Positions 1 to 10,343 of a stretch of DNA of 37,776 bases are shown here, piece by piece. The DNA is from Lenisia limosa (taxonomy: Eukaryota > Breviatea). Positions within the stretch are counted from its first letter, which is position 1; every line of letters begins with the position of its first letter. The stretch is from the NCBI GenBank assembly GCA_001655205.1, contig LPNZ01010094.1, forward strand, positions 1 to 37,776, given 5' to 3'. Position numbers and translations under genes: made by a program. The notes below the pieces were generated by a model. The model had not been told where the DNA came from. It saw nothing but the letters and a program-made list of their open reading frames with translations, and did not search any database.

Positions 1-10
1 TCACAAGGAT

Positions 11-474
11 GGCTGACCAAGGTAAGTTTAAGGTTTGGCGGAATGACCACACTGAAAAACAAAGGTTTGTGCCCAGGGGAAAATACGGATTTTTTGTTTA
101 TTATTGTATATCTGCCAGATTTAGACTTCTGCCAGCGTAAATTCTCCACCTCTCGTAGTGAACAACGCTGACAACGCAGACAGACATATTATAGATTAAA
201 TACAGATATATGTCTGCAATCAATACGAATGGCCTCGGTAAAAACTGCAATGTTAACACATATGATAACATGGTAGGCATTATCTCTGTTCAACTATTTG
301 AGGAGAGTAACAAGATGGTGCCAAATTTGATGTGAAGTGACCGTTTGTAGCATTTTGGTTCAACAGATATTCTGTTCCCCGAGGATAAGTCATTTGCATT
401 TGCTGGATTCCCTTACCCAAAATTAGCAGTGAAGGTTGGTGGTGGTGATATCGTGCATACTGCTTGTAAAGAAT
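11..474 (+). CDS. Doubtful small gene, up to three exons
   Basis: The window opens with an ATG in good context (MADQ) running into a strong donor (CAAG, then GTAAGT). A second possible exon lies at about 79-146, and a third, the best supported, at 369-474. The third reads FPEDKSFAFAGFPYPKLAVK, then a Gly-rich turn, and ends HTACKE with a TAA stop at 472-474. Phases allow joining exon 1 (phase 1) to exon 2 and then exon 3, giving about 60 residues. Exon 2 is AT-rich and could be intron. I do not recognise the product. The first exon might instead be internal to a gene that starts left of the window. Only exon 3 looks clearly protein-like. Confidence 0.28.
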
Positions 475-2062
475 AATCGAAACAATATGATATAAAAATG
501 CAAATTAAATATCATTTCCGAAGCAGTTTCATGCACACTAACAATTGAAAGAATATATGAAATATTGTTTTACCGACCTTCTCCCAGGCGATGGCGGTGC
601 TAAGAGGCATGGGCGGTGTAACAGTCGATTATTCACGTCAGTGGGGTTACATACTGTCGATAGGCTTAGTATACAAATAACTTGTTCATATTTATTTGTA
701 TACTTGTTCCTAATATTAGAGGGATCCCAGAGATCTTTCATTCAAAAAATTATTGAACAGCAATCAATCTTTCCAGTTCAAGATCTTACACCAGTTTAGG
801 GATAAGAAAGATTGAAAAGAGGAGGTTTGATGGAAAATATAACCACACTAAATAAATCTCAAAATTTGAAATTTTATGGATAGTTTTTAAAAAGTGAAAC
901 ACCTACTTAACTTCAGTTAAACTTGAACAAAATAAAAATCTTGGATTTTCTAGGGTTTAGCAGAACAGGCATATACTATATAGATATATTACTATATATT
1001 ATAATATACAATAGTAATAAAAATATTGAAGTTCATATACACACTTAACTATATAAAGGTCTTCTGGTAATAACCCAATCACAAGCAATTGCCCACAAAA
1101 CCATACTATCCCAACGAGTTGTGACGTCTATCATTCGGTGAGATGACTAATTAATGATTAGTTATTATTGGGATATGGAAGGATAGTAGAATATGTTATA
1201 ACATAGAATTTACCTTGCATTACTTTAAATACAGTTCTGAATAAAGGTCAAAAATTCCAAATTACCTCCCTATGCCCAATTCTTGGTTTGATGCAATGGC
1301 AATAACAATTTAGCGTGGTCCAAAAAGATGCTCACAACATGTGAAACATCCCAGCAAGCACAAAGTACACTGCTATCAGACTTCACAGTAAGCTGATGAA
1401 ATTCAATTTGATAGATCTTACTTATTTGGGATTTTTTCAGCTTAACTTTTCCTTCATATTTATCATTCTACAGACCCTGTGGTAGAGTTATGAAGAGTAA
1501 TTGCAAGCTTAATCACGAAACACAATTCACATGTGGAGTTTGCTTGGTTTATAAACTAATTTAATGACATGTATATACGTACACTTTACCCATTTGCTTA
1601 TTGCCTGATGATAAATATATGATCAAAACAGAGTCGAACCTGAGTAGAACGTGGGGGTCCGACCGCATGACGTTATCAACAATTTAGCTCCTGTCGCCTG
1701 TCTGAACGTAGTCGCTATTCAGGTTGTCTCTCGATCCCAACGTCAAGGTATGCACTTGTCTAAAGATGGGTTAGTTTCCTTTTACTAGCGTCTGTGGTTA
1801 TCAGAATTGATAGTACATATCATATTTGTATTTTGTGCGTAACAATTTTCTCTTGGGGCTCTCAAATTTGACCGAATTTTTCGATTAATTTTTGATATCC
1901 TATATTTCCCGCTACGTCACTTTGTGAAGTAGTTTGACAATTATAGGGCTTTCTCAAGAAAAGATGAAATAGTCCATTCAGTCGAGTTTGAATATGATGT
2001 GAGTGTTTTTTTGAAATATGATATATCATATCATTTTAAAAAAATACTATTGATATCATGTA
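475..2062. other. Gene-poor AT-rich stretch
   Basis: I see no supportable exon on either strand. The stretch contains AT-rich palindromic tracts, for example around 965-1015 and 2015-2055, built from tatatactata and atatcatat words that recur elsewhere in the window (8682-8775, 22670-22740, 22995-23030). Confidence 0.5.
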
Positions 2063-5000
2063 CTAGCTGCAGTCTGGAGCAAAAAGCTGATCCGCGTAGC
2101 GTAGTACTCCCATAGCCCCCAACTGGTCAATCAATAACCAAGGAATGATGAAGATTTCAAGCTCATTTGGGTTCAAAGGATCTAAAACTATCTAATATAT
2201 CAAGTATTATATCTTATGTGTTTTGCTGTACAAAGTAAGGGCGCTTCATCAACAACCAATCAAACTTCTCTGCATCCAAGAAACAAATCTAGAATTTAGA
2301 TAATAAAAGACGACTTTTGTGGCTCATACAATGGCGACTTCCACCTTGTAGTCTCCGGTATTGAAATAGAAATGCGTATTTCGAGTACGTGTCCCTAAAA
2401 CAATTTTTTAAAACCAATCACAAGTTGATTTTTAAAAATAATTCAATTTTACAAAAAGCCTACCCGAACTGCCTGGAGTGTACAGAAACAAAGGCAGAGT
2501 AGAATTCTGATTTCTTGACCTTGATGGGGTACCTAAATGGCTGGAATGGTGTCAATATGCACTTTATCAACGCATGGTTCATAACATCACATTCTCGAAA
2601 AACTATTCACAATTCCAAAAGTGGTCTATTGAACTAAACCACTAATCAAGGAAATTTACGCAATTATAAGGTTATTTTCAATGATATTGGTCTGATCTAA
2701 ATTGCAACTTTCAAACCTTTTCGAAGTTCACTCTGAGATTTTCAGGAAGGGGAAGCTCGTGTTTGGCCTGTATACAGATTATGATTAAGGCATCTTTAGT
2801 ATGGCACAAAACAACATACTATGAAGGCGAAAAAACCAACGTAGTGCTTCCGACAAACCTTGTAAACTTGATCAATGGTGGACAGTGAAGGACAAATCCT
2901 TGATGGAATGGGGATCCTGACATTACAGAATAGTTAAACATTATTCTGCTGGATCGTAGAGAAGAGTGGTGAATTGGGGCCATAAATAAACTCAACCTGA
3001 TGAATGAAGGTTATGACAGTAATAAAATTGCATGGTGTATCAGATGATTTCATGTGATTATAATATATCCAAATGTCATACTGATTTTCCACATGGTGGT
3101 GGGTTGACAAGATAAGCCCTTCTGTCTGGCAAATATCTCATCGGAGAATGGCTCAACTTGTGGATAATCAATCATCTACATACGTTTAAATAGAGGGTTC
3201 GTCTGGTGATAATATTAGTTATTTGTATCAGATTGGTCTGCGTTGTGATGGCAATTCCTGAGAACATCGGCTATCCAATAGTATACCAATGGTCATCTTC
3301 ATATATAAAGTATATGACGCTATTTTTGCAGGAAGGGAAGGTCAGATGACAACTTCAATGTATTAAGGCTCTTTGAAGAAAAAAATGAAACAGATTTCCG
3401 ATTATTTTGCTCTTAATTTTTGGGGAATTTGAACATTGTTTTTTCCTATAAAATATTATGTATGTCAAAGGGGAAATTCAAAGTGCTGTGTATGTAATAT
3501 ATATACTATATGCAATACTATAAGAGGGAACGATGCCCCAATGAAGGTCAATTTATCTAATTTATTAAAAACATTCGAATTTCTGAGGTTTTCCCTCACG
3601 TCCTTGGCTCCATATGTCCAAAAGATTACCCTATTGCCATTCAGTGACAAACACTGTTCATGAAAAAAATTGTTTTCATAAAATAACGGTTAAAAATGCA
3701 TGTCATCCGCCACCTTTTTGTTTAGGTGTTTTGTGGCTCGTGCATGTATGATGCAAGATGTTCATACATGTATATATATACAATAAAAGAATTACTCCCA
3801 CCCAAGTCCCACTNNNNNNNNNNNNNNNNNNNNNNNNNNCTCCAGCTCTGGATCAATCAGCTATTTTTTTTTTGTGTTTTTTTGAGGTTTGTTATCAAAA
3901 AGTTGAGCGTTCCTTCGGTAGAGTTGTAAAATAAATAGTACAATACATATACAGAACACTGTCAAGCTCCTCCTCGTTCAAGCTAATCGGAAAATATAGC
4001 CTCGCAAATGGAATAAAGTGTATCACTAGTTGGTTAGAACCAAAACAAACCCTCCAGGGATATAAACGTCATTTCACTTTCCAATATAATCAGATATGCT
4101 TTGTAAAGATGAGAAAGGAAAAATAGAGTCGCGATATCCTTATTGCTTGATGAAAAACAAAGCGAAGGGAAAAAAGATCAAAGTCACATCACCAACATAC
4201 TCTGTTGTGCGCAGCAACTGTCCATTCAGGAGTTTGACATAATCACCATTTACCCCGCTAATGCTAAAACGTGAATTTCCCAAGGTGATTGTTATTTCAT
4301 CAATTATTACGATGATAATTTGTGATAAATATTACAGGCGTACGGAGGGTTCACCATGGTGTCATACACATCGCCTGATAGCTCCTGAAACTCATCCTAA
4401 CCAGTGAAAAGTTGAAAATAGCAAACCAACAAAAACATTGCCTGTCAATCACTTTAATATAACGATTATTTATGGCTTACCAAGCCTGAGAAGTACATAA
4501 CACCGACATATCCGTTTAATGAGGGCAACGGACTGCGCGGTACATATAATCCTGCCTAATAGGTCACATTGGTTGAAGGTAAATTTTGTTTTTTTTTCAA
4601 AAAAACAAAACAGTAACAACATACATATCCGTTACATTGGGAAGAACTTTCTGCAAAGCCACCTGCACTTGCTCCAAGGTAGAAGCATGAATTCCCATTG
4701 CTAAAGAGTAAAGAGAAGTAAAACATCTAGGTATAACCAAATAGACCAAGACAAATAAGTAGAATAAGTGAATCACAACAAAAACAACAACAACACGAAA
4801 TAACTGATAAACTGCTCTAATGGAACCCACAGTGTTCCACTACGGACGCTACAGTCGCTTGTAAATCTAGTCCAAGCCAAGTCCCGTGAGTCACTAATCG
4901 CCGTGTTGAGAGAGGTAACAAGGCTCTCAAGTTTGGCCTTCACGTCCAACAGCTCGCTGTACTCGGATTCCAACTCGCCTATTCCTGCTTGCATTTCGAT

Positions 5001-6161
5001 CAAAGTGTTGTTCATCAAACTGACATCCTCATTGCACTTGTCTAGCTCCAAGCTGAACGCAGCGAACTGAACTGTGAACCAATTCCCCGATACATCAAGA
5101 TTATCCGACCATGAAGTTTTATTACTTACAGCATAGGTAACATTATATTGGCTTCACTTTTGTTCCATAAACAACAACAAATTATATTTTCACGTGGAAT
5201 CAACACGTACCAAAAGCCTTTCTCTCAACATACTTTGTTTAAAGCGGCTTTAAAGTTACATGTCACTGCGATCACACTGCTAGGATTCTACGTCGATGAA
5301 TCAACCAAAGTATTACCTCATACCCAGGGCTTCACTTCGGTTCGAAAAATACCGGCAAAATATCGATAGTTTTCGAGGATTTATCGAGAAATCAGTCTTG
5401 TTTCGAACCGAAGTGAAGCTACTCATACCATTATATAACAATGAACAGTATTGATTATTAACTAGTATATAAAGGAGGCAGTTTTAGAACTTCACTTCGG
5501 CTTCAAAAAAGACACAATATTCGTAATAAGCATCAATGAATTATCATTTTGGAAGGGAAATTGGAGCTTTGACCATAGTAGACCTTTGATGATTGAAGCA
5601 AAAAATAATAATAATNNNNNNNNNNNNNNNNNCTCATCCTCTAAATCCATGAGATTGCAGTGGCATAAAGTGTTTTTGGGAATCAAAGAGGTCCAAATAG
5701 AACACATTTGAATTATGGGGTTCTGAGATGGGTACATAATATCATACATATTTGAAAATAGGGAGTTACGTCAGACCAGCAAAATCGATTTTTATCATAT
5801 TTATTCAGAAACCCAACCGCCTCACATTTGCTATATAAGTGACAGTAGCAGCGTCTGTCTCCTTGGTGGGCTCATTAACACTAACTGTGCCAACACTATT
5901 ACGTTAGTCTCGTGACACATTCATGACTGGTCATTGAAAAGTTGTAAAATGAGAATAATGATGAGTACTACTGTATAGCAATGACAAAAATACAATCAAA
6001 AGCGCCCCTCCAACTATTGGCTCATTGTTGGCAGTGACCAAAAGGTCAAGAACTAAGATGTCAGAACACAATTGGAGTGTGTGTGTACGGGGGGGGGGGG
6101 TACTGACTAAGCTTATTAGGTATATAATGCTTTTCATCTCTAACCCCTTTCCATGGAACAA
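2063..6161 (-). CDS. Unrecognised multi-exon protein, hydrophobic N-terminus plus coiled coil
   Basis: About 18 exons, read right to left. Phase-consistent ones: 6161-6104 (start at 6161 or, in frame, 6137), 6052-5972, 5884-5826, 5066-4844, 4700-4636, 4555-4481, 4384-4344, 4263-4193, 4025 to about 3955, and at the 3' end 2593-2464, 2394-2330, 2181-2063 (TAG stop). Less certain exons: 3653-3600, 3272-3187, 3175-3070, about 3000-2943, 2920-2862 and 2773-2723. Two hydrophobic stretches (MKSIIYLISLVS and GGALLIVFLSLLY) suggest a signal anchor. The exon at 5066-4844 is a Glu/Leu-rich coiled coil (LESEYSELLDVKAKLESLV). Later exons are globular-looking (GLYVPRSPLPSLNGYVGVMY; NGDYVKLLNGQLLRTTEYV) and the C-terminus reads IFIIPWLLIDQLGAMGVLRY then ADQLFAPDCS. 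I do not recognise the family. An exon may be hidden in the gap at 3814-3839. Confidence 0.68.
5329..5419. repeat. Perfect 19-bp inverted repeat (hairpin) in an intron
   Basis: The arms gcttcacttcggttcgaaa (5329-5347) and its exact reverse complement (5401-5419) flank a 53-nt spacer. A third partial copy of the arm, acttcacttcgg, lies at about 5491-5502, and a related ccgaagtgaa word is at about 15674. The element sits inside the long intron between the third and fourth exons of the minus-strand gene. Confidence 0.8.
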
Positions 6162-6743
6162 TTTGGACAGGAAGAGGCAAAGATCCTCCCCCTTACTTCA
6201 CATCCAGTTTCCCTCCCCATCATACCAGAAAACATATTGCTGGAACGGACATTAGTTGTAACTTCTCTGGGAGCTTCTTCCACCACTTCTCACCAGGGAG
6301 GCGTGATGAGTCCTGCTTGGTTAGTTTTTGTTTGTAATACCAGGATGATATGGGATTTTGGAGTATAACGAGGGCGGGAATATGGTATGATTGGACAGCG
6401 CACAGGTTCGCCAAGATTATTATTATTTCGTCTCGTTGTCTCGTTCTTTTTTTTCTATAATCCATAATCTGTTCTCGTCCAGCCAGGAAGCATGGGGTAG
6501 TATAAGGAAGACCTATATACACCCCATGGCCAGGAGGTTGCAGCAAAAAAAGCCGGGGGCAGTATGGTTTGGATTTGGTCCCCCAGAAAAAAAATGCATT
6601 AAAAAGCAAAAAACAATTTCCCGATCCGCCGCCGGGTCCTCTCTGTTTCCAGATATTTATTAGAAGATGAAATCGGTAGACCCGCCGGCGAACAGGGAAA
6701 AATAGACAACAACTGGGATGAAGTGGATTACGAAGAGAAATAA
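6153..6743 (+). CDS. Low-confidence ORF between divergent genes
   Basis: An ATG at 6153 (in CCATGG) opens a protein-like stretch (PLTSHPVSLPIIPENILLER, then ASSTTSHQGG) to a possible donor at about 6322. A phase-compatible acceptor near 6479 leads to QEAWGSIRKTYIHPMARRLQ, and a last block at about 6603-6743 reads IGRPAGEQGKIDNNWDEVDY and stops with TAA. That TAA overlaps the ATG of the lyase (TAATG). In a eukaryote this arrangement is suspicious, so the whole stretch may be promoter and 5' leader of the lyase, or intergenic sequence shared with the divergent minus-strand gene that starts at 6161 or 6137. No family is recognised. Confidence 0.2.
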
Positions 6744-9488
6744 TGAGGAGGATATTTAATTTGTTTGTAGTTGTCGCTTTGGTGGCTCAGTTGACTGGTA
6801 CGGGATTCCAAACAAGTGTTGTAGCTGCTTTCTATTCTTCTATCCCCTCTTTGCTTGCTTCCCATTATTCGAATATTATATTCTGATAATAAATAAAATA
6901 TTGTGACATGATAAAGATGGTTTGTCTCCTTCTCACATTTTTTCCGACATTCCTATGTCATGTCATCTTAGATTCATTCTGCTTTCAAAACCAGCTTGAT
7001 TTCACTATGGCAATACCCCTCATTTGCACTAATTTACCGTGTGTTCTAAAAGCGTCGAAATAACTCAATGAGAAGCCCTTCTTCGTCTTGCCTTTTTTAT
7101 TTGTCATCTGCTGAAAGCTGTTCAGTATCGGTTCTAATTTCTCTAGCGGCCACGTTTGACCCGATGTTCATCGTGGCCGTTACAACTCCAATGAGCCGCA
7201 ACCAAGCCATCAACTATGCTGCAGTTCCTGAGATGGTGAGGTTTGGTAATGTGTTTTTTTGGGAGTATAGCTTCAAGTCGCACGTCAGACGGCCAAAATA
7301 CTGAAAGTAAATTCAGAGGAAAAAAAACACACAATAATGGGTGTTTTTTTTTAAGTTGGCGTGATTATGATTATCCGCCACCTTATCCGCCTCAGAATTG
7401 GTCCCCATCTCATCGTGTCATGTCAGAATCTAAATTCACTGTTTCACCACTACAGGCTCAGCGACTCACCCGAGACGGTGCTGATGGCGTGTTTGTGGGC
7501 GGAACCACGGGTGAAAGTCTGTCTCTCACTATTGCTGAGAGAAAGAAACTCCTTGGTTGGTGGAGACTGTAAGTGATTGCCAACATAATCCTGAGATAAT
7601 TATCGAGGTACACAGAAAGCTGAGTACCAGAGTTGCAAGGCAAATGATTGGGTGAATTAATATTACGACTGCCAAGTCAACAGCATGGTTCCCAAAGTAT
7701 TCGATTTTTCAAAAAATGACTCAAAAATCGAGACGATGTTCTTTTCCCACATGGTAAATATAAAACCTTATCACATCCCTTTCAGAGGCCTGGATTGCGA
7801 CTGGAGAGAAGCTCGAGATTTACGCCCATGTTTCCGCCGACACGTTGGCAGACTCATTAGATCTGGCTAATCACGCGCGGGTTGTTGGCGCTGACGCCAT
7901 TGTGGCCATGCCCCCTTCATTCTTCAAACCGGGAACCGCCAAACGTGTTTTGGAAGTTCTGGTTGGCTTCAGCACTGCAAATTTCCCAGTATAAATTAAT
8001 ACAATATATTTTTTGGTTTTTTAAAAAAGTAGCAAGATACTTTTATTTTGGGTTAAGTAAGGCCTTGGCTATGTATGCCAGTGCGTTCACTTTGCCTACC
8101 ATTTAAATCAATTAATTTTACAGAAACCTGTTGCCGCCGTGGCCTCCGAACTTCCCTTCCTCTATTACCACATTCCATCCATGACTGGTGTCAACATCAA
8201 GGTTTACGACCTGCTTAAGACCAATGACGAGACAAACCTTGTAAGCTGGGACTTCTCTTAAATGAACATATTGGTGGGAATGTTTTTTAGTCTATTAAAG
8301 CTCTAGATCCCCTCTCTGAAGGGCTTCAAAATGACTGAGATTGACGTTCATGATTTCGGCCTTGCTGCTCATGTGGGATAGCTGGAAGGGTGTTAGTTTT
8401 AGAGCTCTTTATGGTAATATGATAGTCTTTGTCGAGGTTTTATTAGAGATAATTTTTGGTAAATAAGTAATACATATTATATGTATCATTACTCTATGGA
8501 TTCGCTGGTTCAGCATACTTTTGCATCACCACTATCATCACCTTTTCAGCACAACAACTCAAAGTACTTCTCATACTTCGGCAAGGATGAGGGATTCCTT
8601 CAGGGTCTGGTTTCGGGCGGAAAGGTGATTGGGGTTTCAGATTGGTTCACAAAAAGACAGTTACATTTTTGGTTAGCAATAGATATGATATAATGTATAT
8701 AATTATACATATCATATCATATATATATATACTATGCATATCTATATATCATATATATATACTATATTAGATATGATATTTCTAAAAATTTTAAAACCAA
8801 TTTAGAACTCTCTTGGTGTGTTTCGGTTTTGGTCAGCTACAGCCTTTTGATATTTCTCATTTTTACTTTTCATTGAGTTTATGGATTCATTTTCACATTT
8901 TAGGGTGTTGTTGGATCAACCTATAACTTCGGTATCCCCCATTACAAGACTGTGAGCGCCTTCTTGGCATTTGTGTAATGAACTCTGGATATTCTGTTCC
9001 GCTACGAAACAATCAACATTTGACCGTTCAAGGTGGTCAACCAGCTCAACAAGGGTGACCTGACTGGCGCCATGGACACAATGGCCAATATTCAAAAAAT
9101 GTGCCACATTGTTGTCCAGTGAGTGGGATAAGTTCTCTTGTAGAATTGAAGATACACCAATAAGAGTACTGCACATCAAAGTTCCTGTTAATCCTCTTTC
9201 AGCTACAGCCCAACTCCATCGGTGAAGCACATCACCTCTTTTGTTGGCCCGGACCAAGGACCCACTCGATGGCCCCTTGAGGTGGGGGNNNNNNNNNNNN
9301 NNNNNNNNNNNNNNNNNNNNNNNNNNNNNNNNNNNNNNNNNNNCTTTTCAGCCTTATTCTGTATTATACCACATTACTTTTCGCTACAATAAATTCCTTT
9401 GGTTTTCAATTGACTTTCTCAGGACATGAGAGACGAGGATGTGAAAGAAATGAAGGTGGAATTGGCAAAGATCGGCTGGAAGTTTTAA
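6743..9488 (+). CDS. NPL: N-acetylneuraminate lyase (sialic acid aldolase), complete, 11 exons
   Basis: This enzyme cleaves N-acetylneuraminate to N-acetylmannosamine and pyruvate (DapA/NanA class I aldolase barrel). Exons: 6743-6797, 7147-7235, 7456-7555, 7786-7961, 8124-8240, 8307-8372, 8550-8624, 8904-8951, 9033-9118, 9203-9281, 9423-9488. They total 957 nt, all phases join, and the 318-aa product matches the usual animal length of about 320. Visible motifs are GGTTGESLSLT (carboxylate-binding loop, about residues 63-73), LYYHIPSMTG with the catalytic Tyr near 155, LKGFKMTEI with the Schiff-base Lys near 187, and VVGSTYNFGIP. The start is the first ATG after an in-frame stop at 6719. Exon 1 encodes MRRIFNLFVVVALVAQLT, which looks like a signal peptide although known NPL is cytosolic. 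The gap at 9289-9343 lies in the last intron. The family call is firm; the N-terminus is less so. Confidence 0.93.
8682..8775. repeat. AT-rich near-palindromic tract in a lyase intron
   Basis: Sequence in the seventh intron of the lyase gene. gatatgata and its reverse complement tatcatatc flank a TA-rich centre at about 8682-8720, followed by two copies of a tatcatatatatatactat word. Similar words recur in other non-coding parts of the window. Confidence 0.6.
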
Positions 9489-9944
9489 GTATTAGTCGGA
9501 CGATGATTGGGATGTTAATGGGGGCAAGTTTGTTTAAGACATTTTTTCCTCCTATCTGAACGGTGGGGTAGTTAACCCATTTCTGGATATTCTTGCCCAA
9601 TTGGATTTGCTGATTTGGTTTGGTTTTCAGGACAAAGGGAAGGAATATCTTCTTTCTTTAAATGAAAAGGATCAAAGGATCAAAGTACAACATATCTCAT
9701 CAATATCTTCTTGATATCTTCTACATAACTCCCTTAATCACTTGTAAATCACCACTCCACAATGCCAAAATGACATTGAAATGACTAATCCACCTTTCCT
9801 ACCAATCAACTTCACTGGCCACCCCCAACTTGCCAACAACGCACCACCACCATAATACCATAATCCAAAACCAATTATATTAACCACCCAACACCATTAA
9901 CAATCCAACATGATCCCATGATCAGAAGGCAACAGGGAAGACGG
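9489..9944. other. Intergenic: 3' flank of the lyase
   Basis: No exon is supportable here. The sequence after about 9700 is C/A-rich (many ccacc and aatac words) and leads into the fold-back element. Confidence 0.5.
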
Positions 9945-10261
9945 GAAAACGGCGCCAGGGGGCCACAGATCTGGGGATTTTTCCAATATATTTTTTTGGG
10001 AGATCTAGATATTTGTTTGTAGATCTGTCAGAGATCTGCAGAGATCTGTCGCAGATTTGTCAAGATCTGGCTCGTGTATCTGATATTCAAAAATGTCAAA
10101 AATATTGTCTTCAAAAACAACATTCTTGACGCTTTGGAGAGTGAAAAAATAATCATATTTTTAGACTGCCGGAGATCTGTCGCAGAGCTGTCGGAGATCT
10201 GTCAGAGATCTGGGGATCTTCAAAATCCCCAGGTCTGTGGCCCCTTGAACGGCGCCATTTT
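9945..10261. mobile_element. Fold-back, MITE-like non-coding element with AGATCT-rich interior
   Basis: The ends form a terminal inverted repeat of about 30 bp. The left end (9951 onward) is ggcgcc, then ggggccacagatctgggg and tttt; the right end, read in reverse complement from 10256, is ggcgcc, a few extra bases, then ggggccacagacctgggg and tttt. The match extends outward by a few bases (gaaaa on each side). The interior carries about nine agatct palindromes in words such as cagagatctgtcg, so much of the element can fold on itself. There is no coding capacity and no clear target-site duplication. Size (about 310 bp) and structure fit a non-autonomous DNA transposon. Confidence 0.65.
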
Positions 10262-10343
10262 CACCATTTTTCCGTGCATTATAGAGATAATTTGGATATA
10301 ATAGTAATTGTAGAAGGTAGATAGACAGGGAAGACCTTTCAAA

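Noticed and set aside
1625-1690. A ggttcgactc word on the minus strand, like a tRNA T-loop
   Set aside because: No stable T-stem, acceptor stem or anticodon arm can be drawn around it.
6220-6609. A 129-codon open frame on the minus strand
   Set aside because: No donor/acceptor context and no recognisable domain; it lies in the divergent intergenic region and includes homopolymer-derived residues.
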